DNA from: Gemmobacter nectariphilus
Lineage (GTDB): Bacteria > Pseudomonadota > Alphaproteobacteria > Rhodobacterales > Rhodobacteraceae
Direction: 5' to 3'
Assembly: GCA_020721445.1 (NCBI GenBank)
Contig: DYMU01000013.1
Coordinates: forward strand, 1 to 64,000
DNA: 64,000 bases
The position numbers and the translations under genes were made by a program. Position 1 is the first letter of the stretch; each line of letters begins with the position of its first letter. Below the pieces are notes generated by a model that made no database searches, was not told the origin of the DNA, and saw only the letters and a program-made list of their open reading frames with translations. This document shows positions 1 through 8,740 of the stretch, one piece after another.

Positions 1-262
1 GCACGGTGACAATGGTCGGCCCAAGGTCAAAGCGATAGCCGCCTTGGGTGATGGACGAGCCGCGCCCGCCCGGCCGGTCCAGCCGGTCAATGACGGTGAC
101 ACGATAGCCCTTGGCACCCAGCCGCATGGCCGAGGCAAGGCCACCAAGCCCGGCGCCGATGACAATGGCCTGATTGGGGGCCTGATTGGGGGCCTGATCG
201 GGGGCCGGGTTGGCCGCCGGTGTGGCGTGCGGGGCGGGGGAGGGAGTCGCTGTGTTTTGCAT
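1..262 (-). CDS. crtI: Phytoene desaturase CrtI, N-terminal part (runs off the left edge)
   Basis: Only the first 87 codons are present. CrtI desaturates phytoene to neurosporene/lycopene in the carotenoid branch. The reading frame starts at the ATG at 262, gives an Ala/Pro/Asn/Gln-rich leader of about 30 residues, then the FAD-binding Rossmann motif AIVIGAGLGGLASAMRLGA and the conserved DRLDRPGGRGSS stretch typical of CrtI. It is divergent from crtA, the usual Rhodobacter arrangement. The leader contains a three-copy APNQ repeat (12-nt units at 167-202), longer than the short leader normal for the family. The start is the only ATG in the area, but a start nearer the Rossmann motif cannot be excluded. 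Confidence 0.9.
   Translation of the reverse strand, partial: MQNTATPSPAPHATPAANPAPDQAPNQAPNQAIVIGAGLGGLASAMRLGAKGYRVTVIDRLDRPGGRGSSITQGGYRFDLGPTIVTV
167..202. repeat. Three 12-nt tandem repeats inside crtI
   Basis: Units GGCCTGATTGGG at 167-178 and 179-190 and a one-mismatch copy at 191-202. Read on the minus strand they encode a repeated four-residue APNQ/APDQ unit in the CrtI leader before the FAD-binding motif. Being a multiple of three, copy changes keep the frame. Confidence 0.85.
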
Positions 263-277
263 GATGTGATGATAACC

Positions 278-295
278 TGTCCAATTTAATTTACA
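278..295. promoter_or_regulatory. PpsR/CrtJ operator, crtI side
   Basis: TGTCCAATTTAATTTACA is a perfect TGT-N12-ACA palindrome, the established PpsR/CrtJ binding form. It lies 16 bp upstream of the crtI ATG (262) and 58 bp from the second box at 353, the paired-site arrangement used for cooperative binding. Inference: aerobic repression of crtI. Confidence 0.85.
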
Positions 296-352
296 ACAAT
301 AGCTGCTGCGACGAAAAATCCAGAGCATTCCCTTCCCCTTGTCGCAAAAAAA

Positions 353-370
353 TGTCAGACTAAGTTGACA
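353..370. promoter_or_regulatory. PpsR/CrtJ operator, crtA side
   Basis: TGTCAGACTAAGTTGACA is a perfect TGT-N12-ACA palindrome 25 bp upstream of the crtA ATG at 396. Its right arm contains TTGACA, so bound PpsR would overlap a sigma-70 -35-like hexamer. Pairs with the box at 278-295. Confidence 0.85.
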
Positions 371-395
371 CTCACAGCAAGTGGAGATCACGGTA

Positions 396-1115
396 ATGAC
401 CGTTGCGACACTCAGTCTTTTCCGTTTTGACGGCTTGGCCAACCGTGCCTGGGCCTTTGGACAGGTGGCTTTGGCCCCGGTTATGCTGCGCCAAGAGCGT
501 GGCGCAAAGTTCTGGAAAGTGTGCGGCTCTGGCACCGGCGAAGGCTTTACGCCCAAGCCCAATTGGGGCGTCTGGGCCATCATGGCGGCCTGGCCCGATG
601 AAGAAACCGCCCGCAAGGCGGTGGAAAGCGGCCCGGTTTTTGAACTGTGGCGCAAGCACACCACCGAATCATGGACAGCCTTCCTTGCCCCCACCTCTTC
701 TCGCGGCGAATGGGGCGGCGTGAACCCGTTCACCCCGGTTGAGGCCCCTGCGGCGAATGGCCCCATCGTGGCGCTGACCCGCGCCACCGTGAAGCTGCCG
801 CATGCGGCGGCGTTCTGGAACCGGGTGCCGAACATTTCCAACATGATCGGCGATGATCCGAATGTGATGTTCAAGATCGGCATTGGCGAAGTGCCGCTCT
901 TGCATCAGGTGACCTTCTCGGTCTGGCCCGACAAGGCGTCGATGGATGCCTTTGCGCGTGGCAGCACCCCGCACGGCAAGGTGATCCACGAAGTGCGCGA
1001 AGGCAACTGGTTTGCCGAAGAGCTTTATGCCCGCTTCCGGCTTTTGGGCACAGCGGGTACATGGGAAGGCGGTGATCCGCTGACCCGCCGCACCGAACAA
1101 AAGGAAGCTGCCTGA
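396..1115 (+). CDS. crtA: Spheroidene monooxygenase CrtA
   Basis: 239 aa. CrtA inserts the C-2 keto group that turns spheroidene into spheroidenone (and hydroxyspheroidene into its ketone) under oxygen. The N terminus TVATLSLFRFDGL and the total length match Rhodobacter CrtA. The ATG at 396 is preferred over the in-frame GTG at 381 because GTGGAGA at 381-387 makes a Shine-Dalgarno at good spacing. The stop overlaps the bchI start by one base (TGATG), so it is the first gene of a crtA-bchI-bchD-bchO operon. Expression should follow the PpsR box directly upstream. Confidence 0.93.
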   Translation: MTVATLSLFRFDGLANRAWAFGQVALAPVMLRQERGAKFWKVCGSGTGEGFTPKPNWGVWAIMAAWPDEETARKAVESGPVFELWRKHTTESWTAFLAPTSSRGEWGGVNPFTPVEAPAANGPIVALTRATVKLPHAAAFWNRVPNISNMIGDDPNVMFKIGIGEVPLLHQVTFSVWPDKASMDAFARGSTPHGKVIHEVREGNWFAEELYARFRLLGTAGTWEGGDPLTRRTEQKEAA

Positions 1116-2170
1116 TGTCTGCCGACCCGGTTGCCAAGTTGCACCCCCTGCCCCTTCGCGCCCCCGCGCGCCAGCCGTTTCCGTTCTCGGCCATCGTTGG
1201 TCAGGCGGCAATGAAACAGGCCATGGTGCTGACCGCGATTGACCCCGGCATTGGCGGCGTGCTGGTCTTTGGCGACCGGGGCACCGGCAAATCCACCGCC
1301 GTGCGCGCGCTTGCCGCCCTGCTGCCCGAGATCGAGGCGGTGGAAGGCTGCCCCGTCAATTCGGCCCGGCCGGACATGGTGCCCGATTGGGTGGGGCTGA
1401 CCACGACGCAACTTGTCCGCAAACCCACCCCGGTGGTCGATCTGCCCTTGGGCGTGACCGAAGACCGCGTGGTGGGGGCGCTGGATATCGAACGCGCCCT
1501 GACCCGCGGCGAAAAGGCGTTCGAGCCGGGGCTGCTGGCCCGCGCCAACCGCGGCTATCTGTATATCGACGAGGTCAACCTGCTGGAGGACCATATCGTT
1601 GACCTGCTCTTGGACGTGGCCCAGTCGGGCGAAAACGTGGTCGAGCGTGAAGGCCTGTCGATCCGCCATCCGGCGCGATTTGTGCTGGTGGGGTCCGGCA
1701 ACCCCGAAGAAGGCGAATTGCGTCCGCAGTTGCTGGACCGTTTCGGCCTGTCGGTCGAGGTCACCAGCCCGCGAGATGTGGACACAAGGGTCGAGGTGAT
1801 CTTGCGCCGCGATGCCTACGAGTCCGATTACGATGGCTTCATGGCGCATTGGCGCCTCGAAGATACCGCGCTGCGCGACCGCATCCTTGCCGCCCGCGCC
1901 GCCGTGCCGAAACTGACCACGCCGAACACCGTGCTGCATGACTGCGCATCGCTGTGCATCGCCCTGGGGTCTGATGGTCTGCGCGGCGAGTTGACGTTGC
2001 TGCGCGCCGCCCGTGCCCAGGCCGCGTTTGAAGGTGTGGCCACCGTGACCCGCGCCCATCTGCGCAGCGTGGCCGCGATGTCGCTGTCGCACCGCCTGCG
2101 CCGTGACCCGCTGGATGAGGCCGGGTCGGGCGCGCGCGTGGCCCGCACATTGGATGAGGTTCTGCCCTAA
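1115..2170 (+). CDS. bchI: Magnesium chelatase ATPase subunit BchI
   Basis: 351 aa AAA+ ATPase that forms rings with BchD and drives ATP-dependent insertion of Mg2+ into protoporphyrin IX on BchH, the first committed step of bacteriochlorophyll synthesis. Visible motifs: Walker A GDRGTGKST (residues 53-61), the Mg-chelatase insertion with GCPVNSARP and TEDRVVGALDIERAL, Walker B LYIDE (149-153) and sensor segment VGSGNPEEGELRPQLLDRFG. The start overlaps the crtA stop by one base, indicating translational coupling; bchD follows 10 bases later. Confidence 0.97.
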   Translation: MSADPVAKLHPLPLRAPARQPFPFSAIVGQAAMKQAMVLTAIDPGIGGVLVFGDRGTGKSTAVRALAALLPEIEAVEGCPVNSARPDMVPDWVGLTTTQLVRKPTPVVDLPLGVTEDRVVGALDIERALTRGEKAFEPGLLARANRGYLYIDEVNLLEDHIVDLLLDVAQSGENVVEREGLSIRHPARFVLVGSGNPEEGELRPQLLDRFGLSVEVTSPRDVDTRVEVILRRDAYESDYDGFMAHWRLEDTALRDRILAARAAVPKLTTPNTVLHDCASLCIALGSDGLRGELTLLRAARAQAAFEGVATVTRAHLRSVAAMSLSHRLRRDPLDEAGSGARVARTLDEVLP

Positions 2171-2180
2171 GGGGCGCATC

Positions 2181-3851
2181 ATGGCCTGGGACAGGGTTCA
2201 GCTTTGCCTATCGGTGCTTGCCGTTGATCCGGTGGGCGTCAAGGGGCTGTGGCTGCGCGCCCGGGCCGGGGGCGTGCGTGACCGGGTGACCGACGCGCTG
2301 GCCGCCCTGCCCCTGCCGGTGCAGCGCCTGCACCCCACCCTGACCGATGAGGCGCTGTTTGGCGGGCTGGACCTGTCGGCCACCCTTGCCATGGGCCGCC
2401 CGGTGCTGTCGCGCGGGCTGCTGGACCGCGCTTCCGCCTTTGTGGTGGCGATGGCAGAACGCGCGCCCGGTGGGTTGGCGGCACGGCTGGCGCGCATGCT
2501 TGATACCCCCGGTTCCTGCCTGATCGCGCTGGATGAGGCGGCGGAAGATGGCGAAGGCCTGCCCTCGTCGCTGTCCGACCGGCTTGGCCTGTTTCTGGAC
2601 CTGTCGGATGAGGTGTGGTCAGACACCACGCCGTTGGTGATGGACGAGGTTGCCTTGGCCCGCGCCCGCACCCTGTTGCCCAGCGTGGCATTGCCGCCAG
2701 ACGGGGCTGCTGCGCTGACCCGCGCGGCGGCGGAACTGGGCATCGCGTCGCTGCGCGCGCCGATGCTGGCCATCGCCGTGACCCGTGCGCTTGCCGCCCT
2801 TGCGGGCCGCGATCTGGCCACCGAGGATGACCTGCGCCAGGCGGCCGATCTGGCCTATGGCCACCGGGCCTTGCCCATCTCCGAAGTGCCGCCACCCGAC
2901 CCCGAACCGCCAGAGCCGCCACCGCCCGATGACGGGCCGCAAGACAATGCGGAAAAGGAAGACGACAGCCAGACCATCCCCGAAGAACTGCTGGTCGAGG
3001 CCGCCCGCGCCGCCCTGCCCGCCGACCTGCTGGAGCGTTTGGCCGCAGGGCGTGCCTCACGCGCGGCCAAGGGGGCCAGCGGCACCGGCGCGGAACGCGG
3101 CGGTAACCGGCGCGGGCGGCCTTTGCCGTCGCGCCCCGGCAGGCTGGGGTCTGGCGCGCGGATTGATCTGGTGGCGACAATGCGCGCGGCGGCCCCGTGG
3201 CAGCCGATCCGCCGCCGTCAATCGGACCGGCCGGATGCGGTTCTTTTGGTAAGATCGTCCGATATCCGCTTGAAACGGTTCAAGGAAACCTCGGATCGGG
3301 TGCTGATTTTCGCGGTTGATGCCTCTGGCTCTTCCGCCTTTGCCCGGCTGGCCGAGGCCAAGGGCGCGATCGAGCTTTTGCTGGCGGCCGCCTATGCACG
3401 GCGCGACCACGTGGCGCTGATTGCGTTTCGCGGCACCGGGGCCGAGGTGATCCTGGCCCCCACCCGCAGCCTTGTGCAGACCAAGCGCCGCTTGCAGGGC
3501 CTGCCGGGGGGGGGTGGCACGCCCCTTGCCGCCGGAATGGAGGCGGCGATGCTGGCCGCAGCACAGGCCAAGATCCACGGGCTGACGCCAACCATCGCGC
3601 TGCTGACTGACGGGCGCGGCAATATCGCGCTGAATGGCACCGCCGACCGCGCCCTGGCCGAGGAAGACGCGCTGCGCCTGGCCCGCGCGATGCGCGCCAC
3701 CGGGGTGCCCACGGTGGTGATAGACACCGCCAACCGCCCGCAACCCGGCCTTGCCGCGATGGCAAAGGTGATGGATGCGCCCTATCTTGCGCTACCCCGC
3801 GTCGATGCCCACCGCCTGTCAACGGTGCTGGGCGCAGCGTTGGAGGGCTGA
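2181..3851 (+). CDS. bchD: Magnesium chelatase subunit BchD
   Basis: 556 aa. BchD is the platform on which the BchI ring assembles. The N-terminal third is an AAA+-like domain without a recognisable Walker A. Next comes a Pro-rich then acidic linker (about residues 235-265), and then a C-terminal von Willebrand A/integrin I domain with the MIDAS-type DASGSS (about residue 380). ATG at 2181 chosen because it gives MAWDRVQL and family length; the open frame extends upstream into bchI. Three bases separate it from bchO. Confidence 0.96.
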   Translation: MAWDRVQLCLSVLAVDPVGVKGLWLRARAGGVRDRVTDALAALPLPVQRLHPTLTDEALFGGLDLSATLAMGRPVLSRGLLDRASAFVVAMAERAPGGLAARLARMLDTPGSCLIALDEAAEDGEGLPSSLSDRLGLFLDLSDEVWSDTTPLVMDEVALARARTLLPSVALPPDGAAALTRAAAELGIASLRAPMLAIAVTRALAALAGRDLATEDDLRQAADLAYGHRALPISEVPPPDPEPPEPPPPDDGPQDNAEKEDDSQTIPEELLVEAARAALPADLLERLAAGRASRAAKGASGTGAERGGNRRGRPLPSRPGRLGSGARIDLVATMRAAAPWQPIRRRQSDRPDAVLLVRSSDIRLKRFKETSDRVLIFAVDASGSSAFARLAEAKGAIELLLAAAYARRDHVALIAFRGTGAEVILAPTRSLVQTKRRLQGLPGGGGTPLAAGMEAAMLAAAQAKIHGLTPTIALLTDGRGNIALNGTADRALAEEDALRLARAMRATGVPTVVIDTANRPQPGLAAMAKVMDAPYLALPRVDAHRLSTVLGAALEG

Positions 3852-3853
3852 AC

Positions 3854-4726
3854 GTGGACCCCGCCCGCCTTCCCGCCGACTGGCCCAATCGCGCCAAGGG
3901 CCGCAAGCTGCGCGCAGGCCCGCATGACTGGTGGCTGATCGAGGACGGCGCAACCGACGCGCCGGTGCTGCTGCTGCTGCATGGCGCAGGCGGATCGGGG
4001 CACAGCTTTCGCGGGCTGATCCCGCTGCTGTCCCCCCATTACCGGCTGATCGTGCCCGACCTGCCCGGTCAGGGGTGCACCCGTTCGGGCGGCTTGCGGC
4101 GGCTGGGGTTGGACCAGATGGCCGATGATCTGCTGCGCCTGTGCCGCGCGGGTGGCTTTGTGCCGCAAGCCGTGGTCGGCCATTCGGCCGGGGCGGCCAT
4201 TGCGTTGCGCATGGCCGACCTGATCCCGCTGCGGGCCGTGATCGGCATCAACGCAGCACTTGGCACCTTTGAAGGCGCGGCCGGGCTGATCTTTCCGCTG
4301 ATCGCGCGGGCCTTGTCGATCACGCCTTTTGTCGGTGCTGCGGCCTCACGGCTGTGGGGCAACCCCGAGTCGATCGCCAAACTGCTGGCGGGTACCGGGT
4401 CACCGCTGGATGCAGCCGGTCAGGCGCAATATCTGACGCTGGTGCGCGATGCGGCCCATGTCAACGGCACGCTGGGCATGATGGCGCAGTGGCGGCTGGA
4501 GGGGTTGCTGGCCCGCCTGACCTCGCTTGACGTGCCAACCCTGCTGATCGCATCCGATCAGGACAAGACCGTGCCGTCGCGGGTGTCAAAGGATGCCGCC
4601 GACCACATGCCGCGTGCAACCTATGCCGAGATCGCTGGCTATGGCCACCTTGTGCACGAAGAAGCCCCGGCAACGGTCACGGATATCCTGCTGCCCTGGC
4701 TGGCAAACCGAATGTCGCCAGCCTGA
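3854..4726 (+). CDS. bchO: Magnesium chelatase accessory protein BchO (alpha/beta hydrolase)
   Basis: 290 aa, GTG start at 3854, two bases after the bchD stop. It has the alpha/beta-hydrolase fold signature: oxyanion-loop LLLHGAGGSGHSF, nucleophile elbow VGHSAG (Ser near residue 111) and a C-terminal GYGHLVHEEAP segment carrying the likely catalytic His. BchO is always linked to bchID in purple bacteria but its substrate is not established; a helper role in Mg chelation or porphyrin handling is assumed from context. Converges on idi with a gap of 10 bases and no obvious terminator. Confidence 0.92.
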   Translation: MDPARLPADWPNRAKGRKLRAGPHDWWLIEDGATDAPVLLLLHGAGGSGHSFRGLIPLLSPHYRLIVPDLPGQGCTRSGGLRRLGLDQMADDLLRLCRAGGFVPQAVVGHSAGAAIALRMADLIPLRAVIGINAALGTFEGAAGLIFPLIARALSITPFVGAAASRLWGNPESIAKLLAGTGSPLDAAGQAQYLTLVRDAAHVNGTLGMMAQWRLEGLLARLTSLDVPTLLIASDQDKTVPSRVSKDAADHMPRATYAEIAGYGHLVHEEAPATVTDILLPWLANRMSPA

Positions 4727-4736
4727 TCCCCCGGCG

Positions 4737-5282
4737 TCAGCCGACCTGACCCACAGCCTCGCCAAATATCCGGCGGCGGTGTTCGGTCAGGTAGATCTTC
4801 AGCCATGGCGTGAACTTGGCCGGGCTTTGCTGCACCTCGGCCGCCAGATCATCCAGATCGACCCAGCGGGTTTCGGCAACCTCGTCCGGGTCAGGGGCCA
4901 CGGTCAGGTCTGCCGTTGCATCGGCCACGAAGATATCGACCAATTCATGCTCGGTCAGGCCATTGCCGACATCGGCGCGATATTCCACCCGGTCGGCAAA
5001 CACCGGCAGCACGTCGGTGATCCCCAATTCCTCGCGCAAGCGGCGCACAGCACAAGAGGCTGCGTCTTCATCCCAGCGCGGATGGGTGCAGCAGGTGTTG
5101 GCCCACAGCCCGGGCGTGTGGTACTTCGACAGCGCCCGACGCTGGATCAGCACCCGGTCGGCCTCATCTATCACGAAAACCGACACCGCCTTGTGGCGCA
5201 GGCCGCGCTGGTGCACCTCAAGCTTGCCAACCGGCGTCAAACGCCCATCGACCCAGGCGGGGATCATCTCTTCGGGTTCCAT
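4737..5282 (-). CDS. idi: Isopentenyl-diphosphate delta-isomerase
   Basis: 181 aa. Type-1 IPP isomerase, Nudix fold, interconverting IPP and DMAPP for the geranylgeranyl chains of bacteriochlorophyll and carotenoids. Visible: the catalytic-Cys segment TCCTHPRWDED, the Nudix-like stretch RRLREELGI and the metal/proton-transfer Glu region TEHELVDIF. The ATG at 5282 gives MEPEEMIPAWVDGRL as in homologues; an in-frame ATG at 5300 overlaps the bchP stop by 10 bases and is possible, so it is translationally linked to bchP either way. Confidence 0.92.
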   Translation of the reverse strand: MEPEEMIPAWVDGRLTPVGKLEVHQRGLRHKAVSVFVIDEADRVLIQRRALSKYHTPGLWANTCCTHPRWDEDAASCAVRRLREELGITDVLPVFADRVEYRADVGNGLTEHELVDIFVADATADLTVAPDPDEVAETRWVDLDDLAAEVQQSPAKFTPWLKIYLTEHRRRIFGEAVGQVG

Positions 5283-5290
5283 CAGCACGG

Positions 5291-6484
5291 TCACACCCAT
5301 TTTGGCGATACCAGACCCAGCAGATGCGCCATGTTCTTGAGGCCGATCTTGACATGGGCCATCGGCCGGGACTTGACCAGCGACTTGTTCATATACGCCT
5401 CGAACGTCAGTTTCTGCACGTCGATGTCGTGGCACAGGCTGACAAAGCGTTCCCGCCGTTCGTCGTTCTTGTAATAGGCGTCCTGCATTGACCGCAGCAC
5501 CTTGAACACCGTGCCGTGCTCTTTCATGAACAGCTTGCGGGCGATCTTCAGGTCGTCCGCCTTGCCCGAGCGCAAGGCCGCCTGCGCCGCCGTGGCAGCA
5601 ACCCTGCCCCCGGCCATGGCGTAATAGATCCCCTCGCCCGACGACGGTGCCACCACGCCAGCCGCATCGCCTGCCAGCACCACGTCGCGGCCATTGTCCC
5701 AACGATCCAGCGGTTTCAGCGGAATCGGCGCGCCCTCTTTGCGAATGGTCTCGCAATCGGTCAGCCCGGCCATGGCGCGCAAGTCGGCGGTGGCCTGTTT
5801 CAGATCGACGCCATCCACCTCGGTGCCCATGCCGACGCTGGCATGCTTGCCATGCGGGAACACCCAGCCATAGAAATCGGGGCTGATCTTGCCATCATAG
5901 ATCACATCGCAGCGGATCGGGTCATAATCGGCATTGGCGGCCATCTGGCCTTCGGGGGCCTTGATGATCTCATGGTAGGCGATGACATAAGGGATCTTGT
6001 CGCCGCCCGGCACCTCGGCGCGGGCCACGCCCGACCGGGCGCCATCGGCCCCGATCACCAGCTTGGTCTGGCTGCGACGTTCTTCGCCGCTGGTCTTGTC
6101 ACGCCAGACGACATGGGTGCCGGTGGCATCGCGTTCGATCCGCAGGAAGGTGCCGGTCAACCGCTCGGCCCCGGTCTTTGCGGCGCGGTCGCGCAGGAAT
6201 TCATCGAAATCCTCACGGTCCACCATGCCGACATAGCCGCCTTCGATGTGAATATCGACGGCGCGTCCCGTGGGCGAAATCATCCTGGCGGTGTTGATCT
6301 TGGCCACGATCATCTGGTCGGGAATGTTGAAATCCCGGATCGCGCGGGGCGGAATGGCACCGCCACAGGGCTTGATCCGGCCCGCACGGTCCAGCAGGGC
6401 AACCTTGTGGCCGGCCCGCGCCAGATCTTCGGCAGCCGTTGCCCCGGAAGGCCCGCCGCCGACGACGAATACATCATATGTCAT
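5291..6484 (-). CDS. bchP: Geranylgeranyl diphosphate/bacteriochlorophyll reductase BchP
   Basis: 397 aa FAD-dependent reductase that hydrogenates the geranylgeranyl tail of bacteriochlorophyllide ester to phytyl. The N-terminal dinucleotide fold VFVVGGGPSGATAAEDLA, the motif CGGAIPPRAI and the second FAD motif VVLAGDAAGVVAPSSGEGI are all present. ATG at 6484 is preferred over ATG at 6490 because GGGAG sits at correct distance only from 6484. It starts within 3 bases of the bch2 stop, inside a leftward bchE-J-G-bch2-P-idi unit. Confidence 0.95.
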   Translation of the reverse strand: MTYDVFVVGGGPSGATAAEDLARAGHKVALLDRAGRIKPCGGAIPPRAIRDFNIPDQMIVAKINTARMISPTGRAVDIHIEGGYVGMVDREDFDEFLRDRAAKTGAERLTGTFLRIERDATGTHVVWRDKTSGEERRSQTKLVIGADGARSGVARAEVPGGDKIPYVIAYHEIIKAPEGQMAANADYDPIRCDVIYDGKISPDFYGWVFPHGKHASVGMGTEVDGVDLKQATADLRAMAGLTDCETIRKEGAPIPLKPLDRWDNGRDVVLAGDAAGVVAPSSGEGIYYAMAGGRVAATAAQAALRSGKADDLKIARKLFMKEHGTVFKVLRSMQDAYYKNDERRERFVSLCHDIDVQKLTFEAYMNKSLVKSRPMAHVKIGLKNMAHLLGLVSPKWV

Positions 6485-6486
6485 GG

Positions 6487-7782
6487 TCATTCTCCCGGAA
6501 CGGCGATGGGTTTGGGGGCAGGTGCGCGGCCCCCGGAACGATGCTCGATCACCCGCGCGGCGATCAGGGCGGAAATCACGAACAGGCCCGCCTCGGCCAT
6601 GAAGACAAGGCCAAAGGCCGAATTGGCCTGCATCGACAGGCGCAGCACGTCAACAACCGCAGCCCCAAGCAGCCCGCCAAAACCGGCGGCCAGCGCCTGT
6701 GCCGCGCCCCAAAGGCCCATGCGGGTGCCTTCACGCGCGCCGCGCCCTTCGGCGGCCAGCGCCATCATCGACCCGATGGCCGCGACCGCAAACATGCCGT
6801 TGAAAAAGCCCAAGGTCACCACGGCAGGAACCAGCATGCCGATGCCCGCCTGCCCCAACCCGGCCACCGCTGCCAGCGAGGCGGCAGATCCGACGCAGCC
6901 CGCCATCACCCAATGGCGCAGCGACCCAAGGCGCAGGCCGGTGGCGGCGATGCCAACCGCCAGCATGCCCAGAAACACCCCGCCATTCTGCGCGCCCGAA
7001 AGCTGGGTGCTTTGGCCAACGTCAAAGCCGAACACGAGGCCGGCATAGGGCTCTAAGATCAACTCCTGCATGAAATAGGCGGTCATCGACAGGAAAATGA
7101 ACAGGGTAAAGTTGCGCGACTTCGGCTCGGCCCAGATTTGCGCCAGACCTTCCATGAAGGGCGCGCTTTCCGCTTCGCGCTCGGCAATCACCCGACGCTC
7201 AATCCCCCAGACCGCCAGCGTGGTCACGACCACCGCGCCGCCGGTGACGATGCCGACGATTTCCAGCAGCAACGCCGGGCTGTAGGGGGCCAGAAAATGC
7301 CCGACCGTGCCCGCGGTGACGGCAATGCCAAAGATCATCATCAGCCAGGTGATCGTGGCCGCCGCAGCCCGACGCCGGTCTTCGGTGGCCGTCGCCAGCA
7401 GCGCCAGCAGCGAGGTGCCCGAGGCCCCAACCCCCACCCCGATCAGCGCGTAGGCAAAGATCGACAGCGCAAGGCCAAACATGGCTTGCGTCGCCATCAC
7501 CACCACGCCAAGCGCCGCCAGAAACGCCCCCGCCGACAAGGTGGCCATGCCACCGATGATGAATGCGGTGCGGTTGCCCTTGGTATCGGACCGAAAACCC
7601 CAGTTGGGCCGGGTGATCTGAATGCCATAGTGCAGCGCGACCAGCAGCCCCGGCAGCACCGCAGGCAGCGCCAGTTCAACCACCATCAGCCGGTTCAGCG
7701 TGCTGGTGGTCAGCACCACCACCGCACCAAGGCACATCTGCACCAGACCAAGGCGGACAATCTGAAGCCAGCTCAGCTTCAT
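6487..7782 (-). CDS. bch2: PucC/LhaA-family MFS protein (ORF428/BCH2)
   Basis: 431 aa, about 12 hydrophobic helices, a member of the BCD/PucC subgroup of the major facilitator superfamily. The N terminus resembles that of lhaA in this window (STLNRLMVVELALPAVLPGL against [20 protein letters not shown]). These proteins deliver pigment or help assemble light-harvesting complexes; the gene between bchG and bchP is called ORF428 or bch2 in Rhodobacter, and its substrate is not settled. Overlaps the bchG stop by 4 bases. It is a paralogue of, not identical to, lhaA. Confidence 0.85.
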   Translation of the reverse strand: MKLSWLQIVRLGLVQMCLGAVVVLTTSTLNRLMVVELALPAVLPGLLVALHYGIQITRPNWGFRSDTKGNRTAFIIGGMATLSAGAFLAALGVVVMATQAMFGLALSIFAYALIGVGVGASGTSLLALLATATEDRRRAAAATITWLMMIFGIAVTAGTVGHFLAPYSPALLLEIVGIVTGGAVVVTTLAVWGIERRVIAEREAESAPFMEGLAQIWAEPKSRNFTLFIFLSMTAYFMQELILEPYAGLVFGFDVGQSTQLSGAQNGGVFLGMLAVGIAATGLRLGSLRHWVMAGCVGSAASLAAVAGLGQAGIGMLVPAVVTLGFFNGMFAVAAIGSMMALAAEGRGAREGTRMGLWGAAQALAAGFGGLLGAAVVDVLRLSMQANSAFGLVFMAEAGLFVISALIAARVIEHRSGGRAPAPKPIAVPGE

Positions 7783-8687
7783 CCCACAACCTCCAGCCCG
7801 CGCAGGGCAAAGGCGGAAATCATCATGCCAGACACGTAGAACACCACGCCAGTGCCGTTATACCATGGCGCATATTTCTTGGGGTCGCGGAACAGCCGCG
7901 TCATCGCCGCGATCTGCGCCACCAGCAACACCGCCACCGCCAAAGCGTGCCAGGGTGCACCAAAGATCACCAGCAGCGCAATCACCACGGCCTGCGCCAT
8001 GCCCATGGTGGTGCAGGCGATCTTGGCCGCAACCTCGGGGCCCAGCACCACAGGCAAAGAGCGCACGCCATGCTGACGATCCCCTTCCAACGCCTTGAAA
8101 TCATTCAGCGTCATGATGCCATGCGCGCCAAGCGCATAGAGCAGCGCAATGATCAGCACCTCAAACCGGGGCGCCGCAGACAGCAGCACGGCGGCCCCGG
8201 TGAACCACGGCAGCCCTTCATAGGACAGGCCCACCAGCCCCGGCCCCCACCAGCCCGAGCGTTTCAGCCGCACGGGCTCGGCCGAATAGGCCCAGGCCGC
8301 CAGCACGCCGACCACGGTGGCACCAAAGCCCCAAGGGCCCAGCAGCCAGCCGATCGCCAAGGACAGCACCGACATTGCCAGCGCGATGTAAAGCCCCCAA
8401 CGCCCCGGAATTCGCCCCGACGGGATCGGGCGGTAGGGTTCGTTCACCGCATCGACATGCCGGTCGCACCAGTCATTCGCGGCCTGGCTCATGCCACAGA
8501 CCACCGGGCCTGCCAGCACCATGCCCAGGATCACCATCGGCCAATGCCCCGCAAGCGGCACGCCCGACGACACCGCCCCACACAGATAGGCCCAGATCGG
8601 CGGGAACCACGTGATCGGTTTGATCAGCTCCAGCATGGCGCGGGGCTGAGGGTACTGTCGGGATTGGGGGGCGATGCTGACCGTCAT
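7779..8687 (-). CDS. bchG: Geranylgeranyl-bacteriochlorophyll synthase BchG
   Basis: 302 aa, UbiA-type membrane prenyltransferase that esterifies bacteriochlorophyllide a with geranylgeranyl diphosphate. The first Asp-rich motif reads NDWCDRHVDAVNEPYRPIPSG and the second has DFKALEGDRQHG; seven to nine hydrophobic helices. Length matches Rhodobacter BchG. Oddity: the ATG at 8687 has no Shine-Dalgarno and is directly preceded by a PpsR box (8689-8706), so the leader is either absent or comes from readthrough of bchJ. The next in-frame ATG (8636) also has no good SD and would remove conserved residues. Confidence 0.94.
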   Translation of the reverse strand: MTVSIAPQSRQYPQPRAMLELIKPITWFPPIWAYLCGAVSSGVPLAGHWPMVILGMVLAGPVVCGMSQAANDWCDRHVDAVNEPYRPIPSGRIPGRWGLYIALAMSVLSLAIGWLLGPWGFGATVVGVLAAWAYSAEPVRLKRSGWWGPGLVGLSYEGLPWFTGAAVLLSAAPRFEVLIIALLYALGAHGIMTLNDFKALEGDRQHGVRSLPVVLGPEVAAKIACTTMGMAQAVVIALLVIFGAPWHALAVAVLLVAQIAAMTRLFRDPKKYAPWYNGTGVVFYVSGMMISAFALRGLEVVG

Positions 8688-8688
8688 G

Positions 8689-8706
8689 TGTCAATTACAT
8701 AGAACA
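8689..8706. promoter_or_regulatory. PpsR/CrtJ operator abutting bchG
   Basis: TGTCAATTACATAGAACA fits TGT-N12-ACA exactly and ends one base before the bchG start codon. A second box lies 34 bases further upstream (8741). PpsR binding here would block a bchG-proximal promoter or impede readthrough from bchJ. Confidence 0.8.
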
Positions 8707-8740
8707 TTTCAGAGTCGGGCAAGAGGGGATTGGCCAAAAG

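Noticed and set aside
4593-5474. 293-aa plus-strand frame over idi and the bchP end
   Set aside because: Antisense to conserved Idi and BchP; no motif.
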